Shown: in pieces, positions 1-6,909 of the stretch
How positions within the stretch are numbered: the stretch's first letter is position 1
Layout of the letters: each line of letters starts with the position of its first letter
Assembly: GCA_001275005.1 (NCBI GenBank)
Contig: JWZX01002330.1
Span: 1-11,729 of the forward strand
Source of the DNA: Chrysochromulina tobinii
Taxonomy: Eukaryota > Haptophyta > Prymnesiales > Chrysochromulinaceae
Reading direction: 5' to 3'
DNA length: 11,729 bases
Notes under the pieces: generated by a model
Database searches by the model: none
Told to the model about the DNA's origin: nothing
Seen by the model: the letters and a program-made list of their open reading frames with translations, nothing else
Made by a program: the position numbers and the translations under genes

Positions 1-341
1 CCCGGGCAGTCTGTCGAGCCCGACACAGGTCAAGAGTGGCAGCCTACGACACACAGAAGTCATGGCGACTCAGCGGCTATCGACGATGCCCAAATATCGT
101 CACCACCCTCCCCCTCAAAGGGGGGCGGGCGCGGCCGGCTCCCGCCATAAGCGATAAGGGGTCGGCCACGACCGAGGACCACGTTCGACGCCAAAAGACA
201 AAAGACAAACTTTTCTACTCATGCTTCATCCACGATCCTCGCCGGCCGGCAAGGTGTCGCCCGGACAGTATCCTCGACGAGCGTGGGGGTAAGGGGGGTC
301 GAGGTCTGATCGCGGCGCCCCTCCCGATGCTGGCGGCGACC
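1..341. other. 3' flank of PROPPIN gene, no gene seen
   Basis: This stretch lies downstream of the minus-strand PROPPIN gene and probably holds its 3' UTR and terminator. An open frame crosses it on the plus strand from about 36 to 413, but its product is arginine/proline-rich without domain, motif or codon pattern, and it runs antisense into the PROPPIN C-terminus, so I do not call it a gene. A small A-rich direct repeat (caaaaga twice, about 192-206) is the only local structure noticed. No tRNA or canonical AATAAA signal was seen. Confidence 0.6.
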
Positions 342-1464
342 TCACTGGGCCGCCTCGTCCTCATTGAAGAGGAACCGCTGCCAGTCTTCGCGCTCGGCAC
401 TCGCCACCCTTGAGAGCGTCGAAGCGGCACTTGAAGAAGGTTCCGTCTGCGCATACGACGAGGAACGTCTCGCGGTCCTGGCCGCCGAAGGCGGCGATCG
501 AGCGCGTCGGTGTCTTCTCGGAGCCTGGCAGTCGGAACTGTGCAAAGGACCACTGGGACTGGATGTAACTCGGCGTGATCGCGCGCGGCAGCAGGTTCCC
601 CAGGAAGGAGAAGGCTGAGCGTGCGTTGCCGGAGACAGTCTCGGGGGCGGCGCCGGTGGCAGCGGCGGCGGCGGCGGCGGTGGCGTCCACGTCTTCACTG
701 AGCTTGAAGATGTGGATCGTGCCGTGATCCGACGATACGAGCAGGTAGCTCGAGTCGAGGTTGAAGGAGAGGCACTGGATCTCGGCGGGCTCTGCGCCCC
801 GGCGCAGCTCGGCGAGCCGCTGGCCCGAGCGCGTGTCCCAGACGCGCACGAGGGTGCCGCGCTCGGACGCTGTTGCGAGCCGTGAGCCGTCGGTGTTGAG
901 CGCGAGGCACGAGAGCGCCGACTCGCACGCGTTGATGAGCGTCGAGCGCGACATGTCAAAGAGCTCGACGCGCAGGTGCCCCTTCTGTAGACCGGGGCAC
1001 GCGAGCACGCACAGCCGCGAGTCGGCGCACAGCGAGCAGAGGCCCTTAGGATTGGAAACGGTCTCGACCGTGTTCAGCAGGTTCAGGTCGGCAAAGTTGT
1101 ATACGTAGATCTTGTACTCGAGCACGACAACGACGCGCTCGCGTGACATGCGCACCGCCTTCACCTCCGAGCGGAAGGAGAGCTCGCCGATGCAGCGGTT
1201 CTGGTGGTCGTCCCAGATCATGACCTTGTTGGGCGGATAGCGTGGGTTGCGACCGCCGCCCACGAGCGCAAGGATGTTGCATCGGAAGAGCATCTCAACG
1301 ATGCCAATGCCGCCGTTTGCAAAGTCGCGCCGGTACGTCTGCTTGAAAGGGTCGCAGTTGAAGATGCGGAAGCCCGAGTCGGTGCCGCATGCGAAGCAGC
1401 CCTTGTCCTGGTTGAAGCCCACGTACAGCAGCTCGCTGGTAGATGCGGTGTCCAGGCGCATCAT
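342..1464 (-). CDS. PROPPIN WD40 protein (WIPI3/WIPI4, Atg18 superfamily), apparent C-terminal frameshift
   Basis: Predicted phosphoinositide-binding seven-bladed beta-propeller. Family members bind PI3P and PI(3,5)P2 on phagophore or endosomal membranes and act with ATG2 in autophagy. Numbering from the ATG at 1464: GFNQDKGCFACG (16-27), NPKGLC (138-143), SERGTLVRVWDT (200-211), the diagnostic L/FRRG motif as LRRG (220-223), and SSDHGTIHIF (244-253) all fit the WDR45/WDR45B branch, which is about 340-360 residues. An alanine-rich insert (263-269) sits in the loop between blade-6 strands. The frame read straight through stops at 361 with a C-terminus unlike the family. Shifting one base at the CC at 396-397 gives GEC followed by EREDWQRFLFNEDE, matching the family ending, and a stop at 342 (about 373 residues). 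The start was chosen because residues there align with the family N-terminus; an in-frame ATG at 1662 would add 66 less conserved residues. Family assignment is very secure; exact ends are not. Confidence 0.92.
658..678 (-). repeat. GCC-repeat coding polyalanine in PROPPIN loop
   Basis: Seven consecutive alanine codons, six GCC and one GCT, form a short trinucleotide repeat within the PROPPIN gene. The tract begins a roughly 40-residue insert-like segment between the HIF strand and the WSFAQF strand of blade 6. In the family this is the 6CD loop, implicated in membrane insertion. Repeats of this kind often vary in length between strains. Confidence 0.75.
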
Positions 1465-1731
1465 GACGCCTGCACTGTCCGCTCCCTCTTCCGCCGACGC
1501 GTTTTTTCTTTGGTCGCGCGACGGGAGCTGCAAGTCGACGCCCTCTCGCACCAAGGCACTTTCCGTCTCCCCTTCGGAATTGCCGTTCGCGATGAAAGGT
1601 GCAATCATCGTTTCTACATGTAGTGGAGATCGAAACTGCGTGCAGGCCGTCAGCTCTGTCATGATCCGTGGGTCAAGAAGAGCGTGAATTTGAAGGTTTG
1701 TGAAAACTGGAGAGGGTTTTCGTTGGGCCAA
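1465..1731. promoter_or_regulatory. Divergent promoter interval, PROPPIN / kelch genes
   Basis: The PROPPIN gene (-) and the kelch gene (+) start head to head here, so the interval must hold both 5' UTRs and promoters. It is less GC-biased than the flanking coding DNA. No TATA box or clear initiator is recognised. If the PROPPIN protein starts at the upstream in-frame ATG (1662), the gap shrinks to about 70 bp. A T-run at 1502-1507 is the only simple element. Confidence 0.45.
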
Positions 1732-3348
1732 ATGCCAATGGCCTCCGTCTCCTCTTTGTGGCAAGGCGCCGGCGAGCTCGTGTCGCGTGTGGTCACGAGG
1801 GAGGAGTCGCAGTCCATTGGCGCCGCCTCTTCCGCTGAGGCTGCCAAGGCTGTACGCAAGGTGCCCGCCACTGGCGTCTTGCCTTCGCCTCGCGAGTCGC
1901 ACAGCCTAACGTCCATGGGCGCGCGCCTGTACGTCTTCGGCGGCTTCGATGGCGCGCGCGTGCTCAACGACCTGTATGCCTTCGACACGCAATCGGGCAT
2001 CTGGTCGCAGCTCGTGCACACGGGCCTCTCGCCGCCCGCGCGCGCAGGCCACTCCGCGACTGCGCTCGGCGTGCCCGCACACCTGCTCGTCTTCGGCGGC
2101 GCCAACAGCTCGCGCCGCTTCAACGACGTGCAGCTCTTCGACACGGCCGACAACCACTGGAACAAACCGACCGTGCGCGGCCGGGCGCCGTCGCCGCGCT
2201 ACTACCACTGCGCCTGCCTCGCTCGAGGCTCGCTGCTCGTGCTCGGCGGCAACGACGGCATAACAAGCCTCGAGGACCTGCACGCACTGAACACGGAGAG
2301 CTGGACTTGGTCGCAGCCGCTCGCCAACGGCACCCCGCCCTCGGCGCGCTGCGGCGCCTCAGGGACTCTCGTCAACAAGCTCTTCTTCGTCGTGGGCGGC
2401 GTGGGCGACGTGCCGCTCAACGATCCGACCGCGGCCGCCGCCGAGCTGAACGACGTGCACGTGCTGGACACCGAGTCGTGGACTTGGTGGCGGCCGGAGG
2501 TGAGCCCGCCGCTGCCGCCAATCGCCTACCACGCCGCCTGCCTCACCGCCGACAAGATCTTCTTCTTCGGCGGCTCCACGCGCGACGCTCTCTACAACGA
2601 CGTTCTGGTGATGGACACCGCGAGCTGTACGTGGCGAGTGGCGCTGCACGGCGACAGCGCGAAGCTGCCACGCAAGCGGCGGCTCGCAGCCGCGCGCGGC
2701 GCAGGCACGCGGCTGCTCCTCTTTGGCGGCTGGGAGGGCACACACACCTCGTCCGAGCTTCTGGAGATCGATACCTCCGAGTGGCTGCGCTTGGAGGGTG
2801 CGGGCGGCGCGCACGATGTGAAGGCGAAGCGTTTGCCTGGGGGCACGCTGAACGCCGTGCCGGCGAGCGCGGGCGGCGCTGGCGGCGGCGCGCTGGCCAC
2901 CTTCGAGGGCGGTGCCGGTGTGCCTCTGCTCCGCGCCCATGGGCACGGCTTCGGCAGTGACGCGGGCGGCCATGGTGCGCACGAGGCTCGCCTCGAGGAG
3001 ATGATGGAGCGCCTCGAAGCGCGCCATGAGGAGGAGCTGCAGCGGATGCGGGGCGAGGTCGCACGGCTGCGCATGTCGAATGAGCTCATGGGGCGCGAGC
3101 TAGGCAAGCTCAAGACCCTCGTGGGCGCAAGCCTGCCGGGAGAGCACGGCGGGCTCGATGTCGAAGCTCTCGCCACTAAGGCTCAGTTGGATGTGCTCAA
3201 GGCGGAGGTCGCGAAGCTGCGGAGGCTCGGCGCGCAGGAGCGCGAGGCCGACAAGGGAGCGATGCACGCGGAGATAGACTCCCTCCGGCGAGCCGTGCAT
3301 GCGCTCGCCGAGCACATCGATACGCTGCACGCTCCGCCGCCCGAATGA
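1732..3348 (+). CDS. Kelch-repeat beta-propeller protein with C-terminal coiled coil
   Basis: A single-exon protein of about 538 residues. Six kelch motifs run from about residue 51 to 355; most carry a double glycine after a hydrophobic strand and a downstream aromatic/tryptophan, e.g. RLYVFGGFDG, HLLVFGGANS, SLLVLGGNDG, LFFVVGGVGD, KIFFFGGSTR, LLLFGGWEG. This is enough for one complete six-bladed propeller. A Gly/Ala-rich linker (about 356-415) leads to two heptad-like coiled-coil segments (about 417-465 and 480-532), suggesting dimerisation. Kelch propellers are protein-interaction platforms. The kelch plus coiled-coil order recalls cell-polarity proteins such as Tea1 or Rab-effector-like kelch proteins, but no orthology is shown and no F-box, BTB or enzyme domain is present. 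ATGs at 1732 and 1738 are adjacent alternatives; an open frame extends slightly upstream without an ATG. It is divergent from the PROPPIN gene. Confidence 0.88.
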   Translation: MPMASVSSLWQGAGELVSRVVTREESQSIGAASSAEAAKAVRKVPATGVLPSPRESHSLTSMGARLYVFGGFDGARVLNDLYAFDTQSGIWSQLVHTGLSPPARAGHSATALGVPAHLLVFGGANSSRRFNDVQLFDTADNHWNKPTVRGRAPSPRYYHCACLARGSLLVLGGNDGITSLEDLHALNTESWTWSQPLANGTPPSARCGASGTLVNKLFFVVGGVGDVPLNDPTAAAAELNDVHVLDTESWTWWRPEVSPPLPPIAYHAACLTADKIFFFGGSTRDALYNDVLVMDTASCTWRVALHGDSAKLPRKRRLAAARGAGTRLLLFGGWEGTHTSSELLEIDTSEWLRLEGAGGAHDVKAKRLPGGTLNAVPASAGGAGGGALATFEGGAGVPLLRAHGHGFGSDAGGHGAHEARLEEMMERLEARHEEELQRMRGEVARLRMSNELMGRELGKLKTLVGASLPGEHGGLDVEALATKAQLDVLKAEVAKLRRLGAQEREADKGAMHAEIDSLRRAVHALAEHIDTLHAPPPE

Positions 3349-3723
3349 ACGAGGAGCGCGGCGCGCTAGCGGCTTCGACGCTACGACGGATGTTCCGGGG
3401 CGCCGGGTGCGGGGTCGCGGTTAAAGCCGGCTATCCTGGCGCGGCGGCCGCGTCCGACCGCGGTACACCCACACCGCGCGTGTTTTGCTTCCCGCGAGTA
3501 CCGGGCGGGGCGCGGCGGACACCCCGCGTGTAAATTGCATTTGAAGAGGACCCCGCGCGCAACAAAAACTCTCTCTCTTCGCTCCGTCATGCTATGTGTG
3601 CGACCGTATACTAATACTTTGGGGGTCGACCTTTGTATAGTACATTTTACGAGCGAATCAGCTCGGAGAGAGCTGGAAACAGTACAAGACGCAAGAACGG
3701 AGTACGTCGCAGCATGCATGCTC
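3349..3723. other. Convergent 3' region, no gene seen
   Basis: The kelch gene (+) and the SAM-domain gene (-) end toward each other, so this interval should hold two 3' UTRs and polyadenylation sites. A TGTAA pentamer, the polyadenylation signal of some green algae, is at 3529-3533 on the plus strand, 181 bases after the kelch stop; a single pentamer is weak evidence. The first part is very GC-rich, the part after 3530 more AT-rich. A 12-bp perfect palindrome (agcatgcatgct, 3711-3722) lies just beyond the SAM gene stop. Confidence 0.5.
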
Positions 3724-4570
3724 TCATTCCGCCTTCGGCGTCTTGATCTTCTTGGCCTTCTTCTCCTGTAAGGGAGCGCACAAGCAGGTCAGCACACGGG
3801 CTCGTGCTACGCGACGCGACCTCGCAGCGATAGCGCGGCGGCAGATTGGTGCGGCGGCGTAAGCAGTAGCTTACCTCGTCCTTCTCCGCCTTGGTCTTCT
3901 TCGGCCCAAGATTGACATCCCTATTGAGCCCCCGCGTCCACTCGTTGGTGCCGTCATCGAACGTCTTGATCTCGACGGGCGCGGGCGGGTTCCGCGCGTC
4001 CTGCCACTTCTTGTACTTCTTCATTGCCTTCTCAATCTGCTTCTCATACCGCAGCGTGAGGTACTTGTAGATGCCGAGCAGCGGCAGCAGCCAGAAAAAC
4101 ATCTGCGAGTAGTGGTTCGTGTTGCCCGCCGCATTATCCTTGCGCAGCACGTCTTTGAGGTTGTAGTAGATCTTCTTGCGCTGATCTTCCTCGCTGACGC
4201 CATAGTCCTCTGCAAGCTTCTCCATCGTCAGCGACTTGAGCGCAACGCCGTCCATCTTGTTGCCCGTGAACGCGGTGCGCAGCTCCGGGAAGCCGAGATT
4301 CGCGAGCCACATGGCAACGCAGTCGATTGACCAAGTGTCCACCTTTTCGAGCAGCTCGTGCGTCTTGCAGTCGAGCGGCGGCAGCTCGGGCTCTGGCGAG
4401 GCCTCAGCAGCGGGCGAGGCCTCCGCAGCAGCCGCCTCACCGGCCGCCTCGGACTTCGCTTCGGGCACAGGCTCAGCGGCCGCCTCTTCTGCCGTGACCA
4501 CAGTCGCGACGGATATCATCAGCAGCATCAAGAAGACGCTGCGCACCAGCCGGTTTGCCCGCATTGACAT
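3724..4570 (-). CDS. Small SAM-domain single-pass membrane protein, probably ER, two exons
   Basis: Exon 1 is 4570-3875 and exon 2 is 3765-3724, giving about 245 residues. In order: a signal peptide (about 1-27: basic start, hydrophobic core with FLMLLMISVATVV, cleavage near VTA|EE); an Ala/Glu/Pro-rich segment (28-66); a sterile alpha motif domain (about 78-143, with WSIDCVAMWLANLGF and a final helix ending NLKDVL); a hydrophobic helix (about 155-172, MFFWLLPLLGIYKYL); a basic amphipathic stretch (YEKQIEKAMKKYKKW); and a lysine-rich tail ending EKKAKKIKTPKAE. The predicted topology puts the SAM domain in the lumen and the basic tail in the cytosol. SAM domains mediate oligomerisation; a lumenal SAM next to a single helix and polybasic tail recalls STIM proteins, but no EF-hand is seen. 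Without splicing, the frame runs into arginine-rich intronic sequence. ATG 4570 was chosen, with a second at 4564. Confidence 0.82.
3766..3874 (-). other. Spliceosomal intron (109 bp, phase 0) in SAM gene
   Basis: On the coding strand the exon ends GACGAG and the intron opens GTAAGC and closes CTTACAG, both canonical. A CTGAC-type branch-point candidate (gtgctgacc) lies about 20 bases before the acceptor. Removal joins the lysine-rich exon 1 end to another lysine-rich stretch (EKKAKKIKTPK) with an early stop, whereas retention gives low-quality sequence rich in Arg and Cys. Confidence 0.87.
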
Positions 4571-4652
4571 GGGTGACACGTGGAGGCGGTCGATCTCCCT
4601 GCGTCATACATGTATTCATACTGCGAAACCGTCAAACAAACTTGCATTTCAC

Positions 4653-4692
4653 GTCAAGTCAACCCAAGTCGCTGACTTGAAGTCAAGTCAAG
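4653..4692. repeat. Cluster of CAAGTCA-type repeats in SAM gene upstream region
   Basis: Within 40 bp there are several copies of a CAAGTC core in both orientations: CAAGTCA at 4655-4661, CAAGTCG at 4665-4671, TGACTTG at 4673-4679, and two overlapping AGTCAAG copies in 4681-4692. The first and third form a 7-bp inverted repeat. The cluster is roughly 85-120 bases upstream of the SAM gene ATG, so it could bind a TGAC-type transcription factor (bZIP or WRKY-like cores), or it could be part of the 5' UTR. Confidence 0.5.
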
Positions 4693-4834
4693 AACATGCA
4701 AGCACGGGTTAACCGTCAAGAGACTCCGCAAAAGGCAAACGCGGTGCATCTCAACCTCGAAACTGACGCACTGCTCTGACCTCTGTGCTCTCACACAGGA
4801 ATATCCGGTCCGCCGTTTCATCGAGACCGCAATC

Positions 4835-5746
4835 TCATACCTCAACGGACCTTCCCCAGAACATCTGCTGCACCTCGGCCGAGTTGACCTTGCCGGGCTC
4901 GGTTGCGAAGCACATGACAGCGACGAGGCGCTCCCGAGTGGCGTCATCGGCCACGCGCTTGACGTGGTGCAGCGAGTACCGCCCGGCAAAGATCTGCAGC
5001 GTGCCCGGCGCGAAGGGTGCCGTGGTCACCGGTGGCGCCGTTGCGTCGCCGCCTGCGTCCGCAACCACACAGCTGACCCTGTACGGGCTGCGCTCATTGA
5101 GGATGCGCGCGACGGCCGGCTCGGCCAGCTCAGCCTGGCTGCGCCGGAGCGGCGGCGTGAACTCAAACTCGCCGCCGCGTTCGGCCTGCTGCAGTGAAAG
5201 CGTGGTCGTGAACTCAGATTCGTCAAAGTGCCATGCGTGGTGCCAACCAGGACGGAAGACGTTGATGGAGCACGCGCCAAGTGGGTCGGCCAGACGGTAG
5301 AGGCGCGGCTGCGAAGTAACCGCGCCCACGAACTGGACGAACTCGTCGTACTGGTAGAGCCGCTTGAGCGCGCCGCCCTCGTCGAGCTCGTCGTATGCGG
5401 TCGATGCCACCCGTGTGCGCATTCTAACGTTGCGCACGTCGTCGGGCGGGCGGGCTGGATCGTCGTCGGGCAGCTGCCATGCATTGTGCGTGGAATCGGT
5501 CACGAAGGCAGACGGCGACTTGGCCGCCGCCTCCGAAGCCGCCTCGGCCGTCGCCTCGGCCGTCAGGAATCCTGGGAATGAGGCGCAGCCCGTCTCCGCG
5601 AGGGAGCGTCGCGCTCGATTCACCATCTGCAAATACTCATCCGAGGTCGGCGAGTCGATGGGGTAGCGCGCAAGGTCAATCCCGATGCCGATGCCGTTGC
5701 AGCTCGTGCAAAGGATCACACACAGATAAGTTATGCGCACTCCCAT
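4835..5746 (-). CDS. Fe(II)/2-oxoglutarate-dependent dioxygenase, ArpA/HalD-like
   Basis: A single-exon protein of 303 residues. The catalytic core reads as a double-stranded beta-helix: INVFRPGWHHAWHFDESEF with the HxD motif (His173, Asp175), then LSLQQAERGGEFEFTPPLR, then GTLQIFAGRYSLHHV with the distal histidine (probably His260), and a RERLVAV segment whose Arg273 probably binds the 2-oxoglutarate carboxylate. The GGEFEF...GTLQIFxGRxSLH pattern resembles the ArpA/HalD-type family seen in bacteria rather than prolyl 4-hydroxylase or AlkB. HalD-type halogenases replace the metal-binding acid with glycine; here the aspartate is present, so hydroxylation (or another oxygenase reaction) is expected, on an unknown substrate. 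Residues 40-62 (LAETGCASFPGFLT) are the usual entry helix. Residues 1-19 are hydrophobic and cysteine-containing and may be a signal peptide. The gene runs in the same direction as the SAM gene, 264 bases upstream of it, with no functional link evident. Confidence 0.85.
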   Translation of the reverse strand: MGVRITYLCVILCTSCNGIGIGIDLARYPIDSPTSDEYLQMVNRARRSLAETGCASFPGFLTAEATAEAASEAAAKSPSAFVTDSTHNAWQLPDDDPARPPDDVRNVRMRTRVASTAYDELDEGGALKRLYQYDEFVQFVGAVTSQPRLYRLADPLGACSINVFRPGWHHAWHFDESEFTTTLSLQQAERGGEFEFTPPLRRSQAELAEPAVARILNERSPYRVSCVVADAGGDATAPPVTTAPFAPGTLQIFAGRYSLHHVKRVADDATRERLVAVMCFATEPGKVNSAEVQQMFWGRSVEV

Positions 5747-6780
5747 TCTGATTCGACGTCCGCCGCGGAGTCGCCGTTCAGCGTTGGCATCCTAGTGCGT
5801 GCGAGCGTCGACCCCTCCCTCGGCCCTCCGTTTCTCATTGTGAATGGGGCGACAGTCACAGTCAGGGCAGAGGCAGGTTTCGTCGCGGTCCCCTCACCAC
5901 ACCACCGTCTCAAAGGACGTATGAATGGGTGAGTTATGTGTGAATGAGTGAGAGAGCCCCTTGGAGAGCCCGCGCGGGCGCCGACACTGGTAACTGCAGT
6001 CTGCACACCTCCCGTCTCCCCTCGCTGTGCGCTGTGACCTCCACTGGGGGTCCCTTCATATACTGTCGGGTAGCTTGTTCAGTTAAAAATCACTCACTCG
6101 AGTCATCACAGCACAGTATCTCACATACCTCCGGCCCGCACTGCGGGTGTGCAGGGCGGAATCCCGGCGGGGATCGACCGAAAGGAAACAGACCGTTACA
6201 GGCCGTAACCCCGCACCCCCAAGCGTCCCACGCGTCCTGATGCGTTCTGGGTCATCCCATACCAGATCCCATGCCATCCTATGCGTCCCCGAGGCCGAGC
6301 GGCACAAGCGCCGCGGAGTACAGTCACGCACATGTTACACACGTGTGCGTGGCTGTACCGAGGGCTCTCAACCCTCGCCCCGAGGGGCTGTTTCCGTTTT
6401 GTAGATCCCATTACGTTGTGCATGTAGTTGAACATGTAGCGCGGCCATTCGAGCGCTGCCATGCTGCGCCCCAAACTGGACTGAAGGGGCCTTTCCTTCG
6501 CCCAACGATTCTTACCACTTTGTGGCGCATGACCTTCGGTAGGTCGTGGTTCTAGGTTCCATGCTCATGAGGGTCGCCATCTGCCAGCCACGACATATTT
6601 CATAGCATGTTTTGAGAAGTGCCGCTGGCGGCGACAGCTCCTTGCGTGGCACGGCAGGCGCCTCGGGCGGGACAGGCGCAGGCGCCCTTGGCCCCGTGCC
6701 GGCCACGTGCTCATATGTGGCCATATCCTGGGGGGCATACAGCACCGATCGCATCATCCGTGGAGAGCGGGCGCAACGCA
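5747..6780. other. Long intergenic region, no gene supported
   Basis: This 1-kb interval holds the 3' side of the phosphodiesterase gene and the upstream region of the oxygenase gene, both on the minus strand. Short open frames exist on both strands, but none shows a domain, sustained codon bias or a plausible splice partner. Local structures are a near-repeat pair TGAATGGGTGAG / TGAATGAGTGAG (5922-5933 and 5941-5952), the pair ATCCCATACCA / ATCCCATGCCA (6254-6264 and 6266-6276), and the hairpin at 6318-6358. A non-coding RNA or a small unrecognised gene cannot be excluded. Confidence 0.5.
6318..6358 (+). other. 18-bp-stem hairpin with 5-nt loop
   Basis: The arms are 6318-6335 (GTACAGTCACGCACATGT) and 6341-6358, separated by TACAC. 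Read as plus-strand RNA, all 18 positions pair, two of them as G-U wobbles; read on the minus strand, the same two positions are A-C mismatches. The asymmetry suggests that, if transcribed, the structure belongs to plus-strand RNA. It contains a 10-bp DNA palindrome, cacacgtgtg (6338-6347), with a CACGTG E-box/G-box core. It could be a small-RNA precursor, a terminator-like fold or a protein-binding palindrome; no gene is assigned. Confidence 0.6.
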
Positions 6781-6909
6781 TCAATTAATAGCGATGTGAG
6801 CAGCCATGTTATCTGCCGCGATGTCCGCAGCGAGCACGCCGTAATCGATGCCGGCGTCGTGTGCGGCAGGGGCGGCGGGCGGGGGACGAGCCCGCAACGC
6901 ATCAATTAA
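6772..6909. repeat. 17-bp direct repeat spanning the phosphodiesterase stop
   Basis: CGCAACGCATCAATTAA occurs perfectly at 6772-6788 and again at 6893-6909, an offset of 121 bases. One copy encodes LIDALR in the phosphodiesterase tail and the other overlaps its stop codon. Similarity does not extend clearly beyond the 17 bases. Confidence 0.8.

Noticed and set aside
36-413. Plus-strand open frame of 125 codons at the left end
   Set aside because: Product is Arg/Pro/Gly-rich with no motif, and it overlaps the well-supported PROPPIN C-terminus antisense.
1465-1902. N-terminal extension of the PROPPIN protein
   Set aside because: The part upstream of 1662 has no ATG apart from the very start of the open frame at 1902 and overlaps the kelch coding sequence. 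The part from 1662 to 1465 has weaker codon bias and no family similarity. Kept only as an alternative start.
2307-3064. Long Arg/Ala-rich open frames on both strands inside the kelch gene
   Set aside because: These are GC-driven shadow frames; only the kelch frame shows repeated domain motifs.
3724-3874. Continuous C-terminus of the SAM protein beyond KAEKDE
   Set aside because: The sequence after KDE begins with GTAAGC and ends at CTTACAG, so it is read as intron, not protein.
6512-6905. Minus-strand open frames downstream of the phosphodiesterase, one containing LLIDALRP
   Set aside because: The similarity to the PDE tail comes only from the 17-bp repeat, and no splice pair or domain supports an extra exon.
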